Source of the DNA: Flammeovirga sp. SJP92
GTDB taxonomy: Bacteria > Bacteroidota > Bacteroidia > Cytophagales > Flammeovirgaceae
DNA: 64,000 bases
Direction: 5' to 3'
Assembly (NCBI RefSeq): GCF_001583495.1
Contig: NZ_LQAQ01000061.1
Location: 496,001-560,000, forward strand
Shown here: piece after piece, positions 25,144 through 33,352 of the stretch
Layout of the letters: every line of letters starts with the position of its first letter
How positions within the stretch are numbered: position 1 is the first letter of the stretch
Notes under the pieces: generated by a model
Told to the model about the DNA's origin: nothing
Databases searched by the model: none
What the model saw: the letters and a program-made list of their open reading frames with translations, nothing else
Made by a program: the position numbers and the translations under genes

Positions 25144-25686
25144 TTAAAAACGGATACCGAGTGTCAGGTCCATCACACTCAATGTATTGCCTTCATAACT
25201 TCCTCCGTAGTTATAGTTCAGCTGAACATTAAAGATAGATATCAGAGTTCCTGCCCCTATCCTTGCTCCAAATTTCCAAAACTTATCAATGACCTCAGGA
25301 TCTTTATTTGGTCCATTTGATTTCAAATAAAAAGACCTTACAGCTCCCAAACCTCCTTGCACATAAGGATGAAAAGTGGTTTCAGCCTCTTTTGAAAGAA
25401 TAAAATATCTTCCTTCTAAAAGTATTGGTACTTGATACCAAGCTTGTGATAAAGATGCATCAAAAGGAATAGCGGCCAAGCCATTAACATGCCCCGCTAA
25501 GACAGCATCAAATTTTTCATTGACATTATAACTCAACTCAATATAAGCGGCAAAACCTGCACTAGAAAAAGGGGAAAGGTCTCCAACCCCTGATGATCCG
25601 CCACCACCAATACCAAAATGTATCTGAGCACTTGAAAAATTTGAAATGAATAAGAAGGTAAAAATGAAGAGTAGTTTATTTCTCAT
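25144..25686 (-). CDS. Outer membrane beta-barrel protein
   Basis: 180 aa. Signal peptide MRNKLLFIFTFLFISNFSSA followed by QIHFGIGGGG. The mature part alternates short amphipathic strands and turns and ends in LGIRF, a typical C-terminal aromatic barrel signal. Size fits an eight-stranded barrel of the OmpA/OmpW-like kind. No specific substrate can be inferred. Convergent with the small sorting-domain gene. Confidence 0.78.
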   Translation of the reverse strand: MRNKLLFIFTFLFISNFSSAQIHFGIGGGGSSGVGDLSPFSSAGFAAYIELSYNVNEKFDAVLAGHVNGLAAIPFDASLSQAWYQVPILLEGRYFILSKEAETTFHPYVQGGLGAVRSFYLKSNGPNKDPEVIDKFWKFGARIGAGTLISIFNVQLNYNYGGSYEGNTLSVMDLTLGIRF

Positions 25687-25778
25687 TATATAATTTTTTG
25701 CTTTGAAAAGTAATTAGCTTGATCCATTACATTTCTTTTGAAAATGTAAATTGGGTTAACAAACATATAAGCTTGTTT

Positions 25779-25890
25779 TAAGTACCAAGACAAAATTACT
25801 TATTAATAATTCCTCTGTTATTTTGCAATTACTACCTTTTAAAAACGATCAATAGAGCTACTATTCATGCATTTTTTAAAGTTGTACTCA
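25779..25890. repeat. 110-bp interspersed repeat, uninterrupted copy
   Basis: Begins TAAGTACCAAGACAAAA and ends near GTTGTACTCA. It aligns with both halves of the interrupted copy at 20843-21116 and, more weakly, with 181-284. It provides the empty site for the 163-bp insertion. Confidence 0.6.
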
Positions 25891-25973
25891 CTAAAAATAT
25901 TCAAGAATTAATTATCAATTCATTTTTGTATAGTACTTAATTAAAAATAAAAAGGAAAAGCTGTAAATCAAAA

Positions 25974-26001
25974 GAGGTTGCCTTAAAAATAAAGCAACCT
26001 C
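25974..26001 (-). terminator. folE terminator
   Basis: GAGGTTGC (25974-25981) and GCAACCTC (25994-26001) form a hairpin about 40 bp past the folE stop on the minus strand, followed there by TTTTGATTT. Confidence 0.65.
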
Positions 26002-26043
26002 GAATGTAATTTCGGTAAGTAATAGCTGTATTTACAGTATATA

Positions 26044-26760
26044 TTATTCAGAAGACTTTGGAATAAGCTCCAAAAACTCTTTACGAGTAGCTTCTTCTTT
26101 AAACTTTCCGCTGAAGTGTGAAGTGACTGTAGCACTATAGGTATCTTCAATACCTCTCATAGAAACACATAAGTGTTTTGCATCAATCAATACTGCCACA
26201 TCTTCAGTGCCTAATGTTTTCTTCAAATCTTCAGCAATCTGCACGGTCAAACGCTCTTGTACTTGAGGTCTTTTAGCATAGTGCTGTACAATTCTATTGA
26301 TTTTTGATAAACCAATTACTTTTCCATTAGAGATATAAGCTACATGTGCAAAACCAATAATTGGCACAAAGTGATGTTCACAGTTGGAGTAAAAATGGAT
26401 GTTTTTCTCAATCAACATCTCATCATACTTGTACTTATTGTCAAACAGCTTGATATCAGGACGATTCTTAGGATTTAAACCACTGAAAATCTCCTTGACA
26501 TACATTTTTGCCACTCTATCAGGCGTACCACTGAGGCTATCGTCCGTAAGGTCAAGACCTAACGTATCCATAATTTCTCTGAAATGAGAAGAAATCTTCT
26601 TCATTTTTTCCTCATCCGAAAGCTCAAAAGCGTCTTTCTTCATTGGAGTGTCATGAGAAGTCCCAATGTGGTTATCACCTATTTCATCTATTATAGTATC
26701 GTTATGAATCTCCACTTCTTTAGGCTGAAGGGTATTCCACGAAATTCCGTTCTGTTTCAT
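26044..26760 (-). CDS. folE: GTP cyclohydrolase I
   Basis: 238 aa. It converts GTP to 7,8-dihydroneopterin triphosphate. The zinc ligands are visible as C127 and H130 (SNCEHHFVP) and C198 (KHLCVSMRG). GTPDRVAKMY lies at 78-87. The first ~45 residues are a poorly conserved extension, and a later Met at residue 40 (MKKDAFELS) could be the true start. With the ORF start used here the gene overlaps the end of the PTPS-like gene by 41 bp, so the two form an operon. The product is the substrate of the PTPS-like enzyme upstream. Confidence 0.95.
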   Translation of the reverse strand: MKQNGISWNTLQPKEVEIHNDTIIDEIGDNHIGTSHDTPMKKDAFELSDEEKMKKISSHFREIMDTLGLDLTDDSLSGTPDRVAKMYVKEIFSGLNPKNRPDIKLFDNKYKYDEMLIEKNIHFYSNCEHHFVPIIGFAHVAYISNGKVIGLSKINRIVQHYAKRPQVQERLTVQIAEDLKKTLGTEDVAVLIDAKHLCVSMRGIEDTYSATVTSHFSGKFKEEATRKEFLELIPKSSE

Positions 26761-27130
26761 ACAAAATAATTTTTAAGGCAAATTTGTCATCTAACTGATC
26801 TCTGAGAATATTCCAGATTACCACACAAATATTTTCTGCAGTTGGATTTAAAGAAGAAAACTCCTTCACCTCTTCATTTAAATTTTTATGATCTAAGTAA
26901 TCCAATACATGTTCTTGAATAATGTCTTTCAATATTTTCATATCAATTACATATCCTGATATTGGATCAATCTCACCTGTGACTTTTACAATGAGATTAT
27001 AATTATGTCCATGATAATACGGGTTATTACATTTGCCAAACATCTTTCGGTTTTCTTCAGCTGAGAGTTGTTCGTTGTGTAATCTATGAGCCGCATTAAA
27101 ATGTGCTTTACGTGATACTGTTACTTTCAT
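26720..27130 (-). CDS. 6-pyruvoyltetrahydropterin synthase-like protein
   Basis: 136 aa, PTPS/QueD family. Zinc ligands are H15, H40 and H42 (FNAAHRL, HGHNY), catalytic Cys34 is in GKCNNP, D80/H81 are in LDHKNL and the pterin-binding Glu125 is in YETERN. The GKCNNPYYHGHNYNL block and the EIDPISGYVID segment are closer to true (animal-type) PTPS than to E. coli QueD. Together with folE this suggests tetrahydropterin synthesis; queuosine synthesis cannot be ruled out from these two genes alone. First gene of a two-gene operon overlapping folE. Confidence 0.87.
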   Translation of the reverse strand: MKVTVSRKAHFNAAHRLHNEQLSAEENRKMFGKCNNPYYHGHNYNLIVKVTGEIDPISGYVIDMKILKDIIQEHVLDYLDHKNLNEEVKEFSSLNPTAENICVVIWNILRDQLDDKFALKIILYETERNFVEYPSA

Positions 27131-27428
27131 CTTTAACTAAAATGCTTCATAATAGAAGTTTGCAGAATGAAAAATACGTATCAAATTTCAATTCACAAAG
27201 TTACGAGAGATGAAGCTATTATCTAAAAACATTCTAAAATAGTTTAAACTCATTATCACATATTATGTTTAAACAATTTCAAACAAAGTTTAACGAACTA
27301 AAAATGCACCTTTATTCTTTCTTGTTCTGCAATTATTAACTAAAAAAATAATTATTTGTTTTATCAAAGTTTAAAATCTTTACTTCAAATTAAAAGGAAG
27401 TTGGTATTTTTGAACAAAGAATAAACAG

Positions 27429-28373
27429 ATGACAATTACACAACTTGAATATATAATTGCGGTTGAACAGCACCAGAGTTTCTCAGCGGCGGCAGATGCT
27501 TGCTTTGTCACTCAACCTACTTTGAGTATGCAGATTAAAAAGCTGGAAGAACAACTCGACGTTGTCATTTTCGACAGAGGAAAACAACCCATTATCCCAA
27601 CTGATGTTGGTAAAAAAATTATTGAACAAGGGAAAATTGTCTTGAAGGAAGCTCAAAAAGTCAATGATTTAATTCTAGACTACAAAGGTGAAATTAGTGG
27701 AGAATTGAAAATTGGTATTATTCCAACATTAGCTCCCTATTTAATTCCACTTTTTGTAGGTTCCATTTCAAGAAAATTCCCTCATCTGCAACTAAAGATC
27801 AAAGAACTTCAATCAGAACAAATCATTAAGTCGCTCAATAACGACACTATTGATGTGGGGTTGCTAGTCACGCCAATTCATGAACCCGGCATTACCGAAG
27901 AGCCTCTTTTCTATGAAGATATTGTGGTTTATACCAACCCTGATTATAAGTTTGAGCAACAGTTGGAGGTAAACATTGCAGACCTTACATCGCCGGATAT
28001 TTGGCTTTTGAGTGCAGGACACTGTTTCAGAGATCAAGTAATCAACCTTTGTTCTTATCAGAATACGAACAAAATGAACAGCACTCTTCCTATTTCTTAT
28101 GAAAGTGGATCTCTTGAAACGTTGATACGTCTGGTAGATAAAGAAGGTGGATTTACGCTTTTGCCTGAATTGGCAGTGGATGAATTGCCCGAAGATGCTA
28201 AAGACAGAATCAGAACTTTTGTGGATGAAAGACCAATGCGTGAAGTAAGTTTAATCTACGCAAGGAATTACGCAAAAGCAGGTTTGATAAAAGTATTATC
28301 GGATAGTATTAAAGAAAGTGTTCCAGAACAACTATTGACCAGAGAAAGAGGTCATGTTGTGGAGTGGAGATAA
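27429..28373 (+). CDS. oxyR: OxyR-type peroxide sensor, LysR family
   Basis: 314 aa. The N-terminal winged HTH (ITQLEYIIAVEQHQSFSAAADACFV) is followed by the periplasmic-binding-type sensor domain. The two redox cysteines fall at C199 and C208 in GHCFRDQVINLC, the same positions as in E. coli OxyR, so disulfide sensing of hydrogen peroxide is expected. No peroxidase or catalase gene is adjacent. The ~300 bp upstream are AT-rich and should hold its promoter and the divergent PTPS promoter. Confidence 0.94.
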   Translation: MTITQLEYIIAVEQHQSFSAAADACFVTQPTLSMQIKKLEEQLDVVIFDRGKQPIIPTDVGKKIIEQGKIVLKEAQKVNDLILDYKGEISGELKIGIIPTLAPYLIPLFVGSISRKFPHLQLKIKELQSEQIIKSLNNDTIDVGLLVTPIHEPGITEEPLFYEDIVVYTNPDYKFEQQLEVNIADLTSPDIWLLSAGHCFRDQVINLCSYQNTNKMNSTLPISYESGSLETLIRLVDKEGGFTLLPELAVDELPEDAKDRIRTFVDERPMREVSLIYARNYAKAGLIKVLSDSIKESVPEQLLTRERGHVVEWR

Positions 28374-28398
28374 ATAGTTTTAGAAGAGTAGAAAGTGA

Positions 28399-28950
28399 TT
28401 AATAATTACCTTCATTGATGGCTTTCAACTCTTCTAACTCTTTCAAACGGGCTTCGTGTTCATCCACCCATTTTGTCAAGTTGTAGTCCTCGTTGGGATA
28501 AAGTTCATAATAAGAAACATATTCACTTCCCATAGCTGAGAAACGCTCAGTAAAATAAACTTCAATCTGACCAAAATTCACACTGATATTTTTAGTCCAT
28601 TGATCATAATCACTTTGAGAAAAAGTCTGTTGCGCCATTTGACGCTCCATTTTTGCTTTTTCAATTTCCTCTTGATAACTCTTATCGGTATTCATCAAAT
28701 CTGATTTCAATACCTCATACATCTGATATTCTTCAGGTGTAATATCAAAAAGATCTTTACCAAAATACCTTGCCCACAAGTACTCGTCTTGAGGACGTTC
28801 CTTGAGTAGTTTCCATATTTGAGGTTTAACCAATGGATCTTCAAGCATTTCAGAATCATCATAATACTGAGCATAGGACATAGTAGGGCTAACCATCCAA
28901 ATAATGGACAACATCAAAAAGCTAGCAAATATGTTTTGTATCAAATTCAT
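28399..28950 (-). CDS. Secreted protein of unknown function
   Basis: Starting at 28950 gives 183 aa with a proper signal peptide (MNLIQNIFASFLMLSII..., cleavage after SYA); the longer frame to 28992 places 14 residues in front of it. The mature protein is acidic and helical, with many Glu, Lys and Tyr, and no motif I recognise. It is convergent with oxyR, only 25 bp apart. Confidence 0.65.
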   Translation of the reverse strand: MNLIQNIFASFLMLSIIWMVSPTMSYAQYYDDSEMLEDPLVKPQIWKLLKERPQDEYLWARYFGKDLFDITPEEYQMYEVLKSDLMNTDKSYQEEIEKAKMERQMAQQTFSQSDYDQWTKNISVNFGQIEVYFTERFSAMGSEYVSYYELYPNEDYNLTKWVDEHEARLKELEELKAINEGNY

Positions 28951-29312
28951 CCAAAAATTATAACTTGAGATTAAAAAAAGCCTACTACTCATTAATATTA
29001 TACTGTTTAAATAACGATAGAGTTTCTTTTAAAATTTTATTAACAAACTAAAAAATGAAAAAATAATGCCAAATATAGGAAATATCCTATTCCTTTTACA
29101 AAATACTAAATCTATTTTATTGAACATAATTCATCAATGACTATTATATTTGCACTTAAGCACTAGTTCAAAAATAATATTATTTTATAGAACTGTCTTA
29201 TTGGCTCAATTGAACAATTTTGATTAAAAAATTAAAAGAAAGAACTAACAGCTTTTAGTTAAATAGATTTTAGCAGTCTATTTTGTGTTTCAAACTTTCA
29301 AAATATTAGATT
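28951..29312. other. Intergenic region before the YdiJ-like gene
   Basis: AT-rich and gene-free. An AGTTC/GAACT inverted repeat around an ATAATATTAT core lies near 29166-29195 and may be part of the control region of the oxidoreductase. No clear promoter boxes. Confidence 0.4.
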
Positions 29313-32246
29313 ATGACAGCAAAAGTGAATATTGGAAAGGCACTACTTCAACGTTTAAGTCAACAACTTAAAGGAGAATTACATTACGACGACGTAATGA
29401 GAACACTGTATGCCACTGATGCTTCTGCATACCGTGAACTGCCCCTAGCTGTCGCTTTTCCAAGAGATGAAGAAGACATCAAAACTCTTATCACATTTGC
29501 TAACCAAAACAACACATCCCTAATCCCTAGAACTGCAGGAACTTCATTAGCAGGACAAGTAGTAGGACATGGTATTGTCGTTGATGTTTCAAGAACTTTC
29601 ACCAAAATTCTTGAAGTTAACAAAGAAGAGGGTTGGGTAAGATTACAGCCGGGCGTTATTCGTGATGAGTTGAATAAACACCTTAAAGATTTTGACCTAT
29701 TCTTTGGTCCTGAGACTTCTACGGCTAACCGTGCCATGATTGGCGGTATGGTTGGCAATAACTCTTGTGGTTCCAACTCAGTACAATATGGATCTGCTAG
29801 AGACCATTTGATTGAGGTAAGAGGCTTTTTAAGTGATGGTTCTGAGGCCGTTTTCAAAGAAGTAACAGCGGAGGAATTTGAAGCTAAAACGCAACAAGAC
29901 AACCTTGAAGGCAGATTGTACAAGGAAATCAAAGAAATGCTTCTTCCTGAAGAAGTTAGAGCTGAAATTGCCAAAGAATTTCCGAAACCTTCTATTCCCA
30001 GAAGAAATACAGGATACGCCATTGACTTGCTTGCAAGAATGCAGCCTTTCAATCCAGAAGGTAAGCCGTTTAACTTCTGTGAACTGATTGCGGGTTCTGA
30101 GGGGACATTAATTTTCATTACTGAAATCAAAATGCACTGCAACCCTACACCTCCTAAATACAAAGGTGTGTTGTGTGCTCAATTTGATTCAATTGACGAA
30201 TCGTTAAAAGCAAACCTTATTTCCCTGAAATTCAATCCTACAGCGGTTGAATTAATGGATAAATATATTCTAGACTGTACAAAAAACAGTATCGAACACC
30301 GTCAAAACAGATTTTTCCTTGAGGGAGACCCTGTAGCAGTTTTGGTAACCGAAATTGCTAGAGATACCGTTGAAGAGATGCGTGCTGATGCAGCCGCTCT
30401 CGAAAATGCTTACAAAGAAGCCGGTATGGGACACTACTTCAAACTTGTGGAAGGTGAGGACGTAAAAAGAGTTTGGAATTTGCGTAAAGCAGGTCTTGGA
30501 CTACTTTCAAATGTACCTGGCGACCCTAAAGCTGCACCTGTAATTGAAGATACGGCTGTAGATGTTGAAGACCTTCCTGCCTACATCGCTGAATTCAATG
30601 AGATATTGAAGAAGTATGACTTATTCTGTGTACACTATGCACATGCTGGATCTGGAGAATTGCACCTTAGACCTGTTTTAGACTTAAAAACACAGGACGG
30701 TAACAAAATGTTCAAGGTGATTGCTGATGAAATTGCCAAACTTGTAAAGAAATATAGAGGTTCACTAAGTGGCGAGCACGGTGACGGCCGTCTCAGAGGT
30801 GAATTTATTGAATATATGGTAGGTTCAAAGAATTTCAAATTAATTGAAGCTACAAAAAGATCTTGGGACCCTGATAATATTTTCAACCCGAACAAAATTG
30901 TGGATACTCCTCCTATGGATGAGAGTCTTCGTTTCATGCCAGGTATTGAAACTCCTGAAATCAAAACTACATTAGACTTCAGTGCTTCTCAAGGTATTAT
31001 CAGAGCGGCTGAGTTCTGTAATGGTGCTGGAGCTTGTAGAAAAACAGAAGTGACTGGTGGAACAATGTGTCCTTCTTACATGGCCACTAGAAACGAGAAA
31101 AACACAACTCGTGCTAGAGCTAATATTTTAAGAGAATACTTAAGAGCTCCTTACACTATCAACCGTTTCAACCATAAAGAAATTTATGAAGTGATGGATC
31201 TTTGTCTATCATGTAAAGGTTGTAAGTCTGAATGTCCTTCAAATGTAGATATTGCAAAACTAAAAGCAGAGTTTTTACAGCAATATTACAAGGCGAATGG
31301 TGCTCCAATGAGAGCAAGGATGATTGCTTACTTCCCTCGTTTGACACAAATGGCGATGCTAACTCCAGGTTTATTTAACTGGATGGTCAGCAACCCACTG
31401 ACAGGAAGTATCTTCAAGTCAATCGCTGGTTTTGCTCCTGAAAGATCAATTCCAAAAGTGCATAAACATACTTTTAAGAGTTGGTTGCAAAAATATACTC
31501 CAAAGAAAGCCAGCAAAGGGAAAGTATATATCTTCTGTGATGAGTTTACCAATTATAACGACACTCCAATTGGTCTGAAAACGATCACCTTATTGGAGAA
31601 ACTAGGTTATGAAGTAGAATGGCAACCTCACGTGGAAAGTGGTAGAACATTCCTTTCTAAAGGTTTTGTTGAAGAAGCGAAAGACCTTGCGTGTCAAAAC
31701 GTGGATATGTTGAAAACTTATATTTCTGAAGAAACTCCATTGATCGGCATTGAACCTTCAACAATTATGGCTTTCCGTGATGAATATCCTGATTTAGTAC
31801 ATGCTCATCAGAAAGAAGACGCGGCCAACCTTGCTCAAAATGCGTTGATGATTGATGAGTTTATAGCTAGAGAAATCAAGGCTGGAAAAATCACTTCAGA
31901 TCAGTTTACTGAAGAAGAAAAGCTTGTGAAATTACATACTCACTGTCAGCAAAAAGCAACAGGTACACAAGTGACAGGCAAGCAGATGCTAGGTTTACCT
32001 AAAAATTATAAAGTTCAGATTATTCCATCTGGATGTTGTGGTATGGCCGGTTCATTTGGTTATGAAAAAGAGCATTATAAAGTATCTATGGATGTAGGAG
32101 AACTTGTATTATTCCCTACGATTAGAAAACTCGATGACAATGTAATTATTGCGGCGGCAGGTACGAGCTGTAGGCATCAGATTAAAGATGGAACAGAGAG
32201 GGATGCATTGCACCCCGTAGAAATATTGCTGAATGCATTAAAATAG
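29313..32246 (+). CDS. FAD- and Fe-S-containing 2-hydroxyacid dehydrogenase (YdiJ-like)
   Basis: 977 aa with three parts. An N-terminal PCMH-type FAD domain has IPRTAGTSLAGQVVG around residue 72. A FAD-linked oxidase C-terminal domain has HYAHAGSGELHLRP and SGEHGDGR. After residue ~570 comes an iron-sulfur module with CNGAGACR, MCPSY and CLSCKGCKSECPSN, then a CCG-type cysteine-rich domain ending with SGCCGMAGSFGYE. This layout is that of D-lactate/D-2-hydroxyglutarate dehydrogenases such as YdiJ. Electrons would pass from FAD through the 4Fe-4S clusters to the respiratory chain. The exact substrate cannot be told. Monocistronic with its own terminator. Confidence 0.9.
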   Translation: MTAKVNIGKALLQRLSQQLKGELHYDDVMRTLYATDASAYRELPLAVAFPRDEEDIKTLITFANQNNTSLIPRTAGTSLAGQVVGHGIVVDVSRTFTKILEVNKEEGWVRLQPGVIRDELNKHLKDFDLFFGPETSTANRAMIGGMVGNNSCGSNSVQYGSARDHLIEVRGFLSDGSEAVFKEVTAEEFEAKTQQDNLEGRLYKEIKEMLLPEEVRAEIAKEFPKPSIPRRNTGYAIDLLARMQPFNPEGKPFNFCELIAGSEGTLIFITEIKMHCNPTPPKYKGVLCAQFDSIDESLKANLISLKFNPTAVELMDKYILDCTKNSIEHRQNRFFLEGDPVAVLVTEIARDTVEEMRADAAALENAYKEAGMGHYFKLVEGEDVKRVWNLRKAGLGLLSNVPGDPKAAPVIEDTAVDVEDLPAYIAEFNEILKKYDLFCVHYAHAGSGELHLRPVLDLKTQDGNKMFKVIADEIAKLVKKYRGSLSGEHGDGRLRGEFIEYMVGSKNFKLIEATKRSWDPDNIFNPNKIVDTPPMDESLRFMPGIETPEIKTTLDFSASQGIIRAAEFCNGAGACRKTEVTGGTMCPSYMATRNEKNTTRARANILREYLRAPYTINRFNHKEIYEVMDLCLSCKGCKSECPSNVDIAKLKAEFLQQYYKANGAPMRARMIAYFPRLTQMAMLTPGLFNWMVSNPLTGSIFKSIAGFAPERSIPKVHKHTFKSWLQKYTPKKASKGKVYIFCDEFTNYNDTPIGLKTITLLEKLGYEVEWQPHVESGRTFLSKGFVEEAKDLACQNVDMLKTYISEETPLIGIEPSTIMAFRDEYPDLVHAHQKEDAANLAQNALMIDEFIAREIKAGKITSDQFTEEEKLVKLHTHCQQKATGTQVTGKQMLGLPKNYKVQIIPSGCCGMAGSFGYEKEHYKVSMDVGELVLFPTIRKLDDNVIIAAAGTSCRHQIKDGTERDALHPVEILLNALK

Positions 32247-32253
32247 TATTACA

Positions 32254-32288
32254 AAAGGAAGAGCGGTTTATTTACCCTCTTCCTTTTT
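32254..32288 (+). terminator. Terminator of the YdiJ-like gene
   Basis: AAAGGAAGAG (32254-32263) pairs with CTCTTCCTTT (32277-32286), followed by a T-run. Confidence 0.85.
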
Positions 32289-32484
32289 TTATATAAAAAA
32301 CTGAAAATCAAACATTAGACTATCTTCAATCTTTCAATACCACCTATTTTCATTCGACTTTCTTCTTATTCAAAATTATTATCTGAACGACTTTAAAGAA
32401 GGTGTTTATATCGGTTAATGAATGAAGATTTTTTAAACTAGACTCTCTATTTTTGCATTACACAATGTAATAAATCAACTACAA

Positions 32485-33351
32485 ATGAAGAACAAGGTGT
32501 TAATAACTGGTTTAAACAGTATTATCGGAAAAGAAGTATTTCGATACCTTGCTCGTCATACACAAACAAAAATTGTAGTTGGTCAAAGACACGATCCTGA
32601 TTTACCCCTTCAGGACGCTGAGTACCGTTATCTTGACTTCAATGATGTCAAATCATTTCAAGAAACGTTGATTGGCATTGAGACTGTCTTTTTAATTATC
32701 CCTCGTCACATCCATCAAATTGAGCATTCTTTCAGCTCTTTTATTGATGCCTGTAAATCTTCAGGAGTATCGAGAATCATATTTTCTTCTGTATACCGTG
32801 GTAAATTCAGTGTGATTCTTCCACATCATAAAGTGGAAAAACTCATCAGAAAAAGTGGTATTGACTATGTGATCGTACAAGCCACTTATTTCATGCAAAA
32901 CTTGACGACTTTCTTTAAAAGAGAAATTCAAGAAGATCAGAAAATTGCCATTCCTCACCTCAGCAGAAAAATGAATTGGATTGATGCAAGAAATGTTGGT
33001 GATGCCATTGTGAATCTCATTTATAAGTTTGATGATTATAAAAATCAAACGATTCCGCTGATGGGCAATGAGAACAAAAACTTTATGGAAGTTACCGCTA
33101 AGTTAACTGCTACTTTGCCGAAAGATGTAGTTTATAATGCTACTTTCAAAGAGTTTGTAAAATCACTCAAAAGAAAAGGTCTAGAGTACAAAGAAATATC
33201 TTTATTGGTGCTTTTCATGATGTTGGAAAGGTTGGATTATAAAACTGAGATTCACCCTAACTATGAAAAAATAACGGGTAAAAAACCCACAAGACTGATT
33301 GAATTCATTATGAGGCACTTGCCAGATCTAGAACCCGCCAATAATGAATAA
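32485..33351 (+). CDS. NmrA/atypical SDR-like NAD(P)-binding protein
   Basis: 288 aa with a Rossmann start (VLITGLNSIIGKEV, a TGxxxxxG loop), an acidic/polar second strand, and an IIFSSVYRG strand that matches the NmrA-type active-site region without a clear Tyr-x-x-x-Lys pair. It resembles NAD(P)H-binding epimerase or quinone-reductase-like proteins of the NmrA group. Whether it is an enzyme or a redox sensor is unclear. Its stop is 1 bp from the end of the convergent helicase gene, so there is no terminator between them. Confidence 0.75.
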   Translation: MKNKVLITGLNSIIGKEVFRYLARHTQTKIVVGQRHDPDLPLQDAEYRYLDFNDVKSFQETLIGIETVFLIIPRHIHQIEHSFSSFIDACKSSGVSRIIFSSVYRGKFSVILPHHKVEKLIRKSGIDYVIVQATYFMQNLTTFFKREIQEDQKIAIPHLSRKMNWIDARNVGDAIVNLIYKFDDYKNQTIPLMGNENKNFMEVTAKLTATLPKDVVYNATFKEFVKSLKRKGLEYKEISLLVLFMMLERLDYKTEIHPNYEKITGKKPTRLIEFIMRHLPDLEPANNE

Positions 33352-33352
33352 T

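Larger units (their letters stand above)
25687..26043. other. Intergenic region with a 110-bp repeat and a terminator
   Basis: Contains the uninterrupted 110-bp repeat (25779-25890), then A-rich sequence with a TAGTACTTA, and the folE terminator at 25974-26001. No gene is visible. Confidence 0.6.

Noticed and set aside
29384-30163. 259-codon open frame antisense to the YdiJ-like gene
   Set aside because: It lies fully inside a well-conserved flavoprotein gene; long antisense frames arise from its codon pattern.
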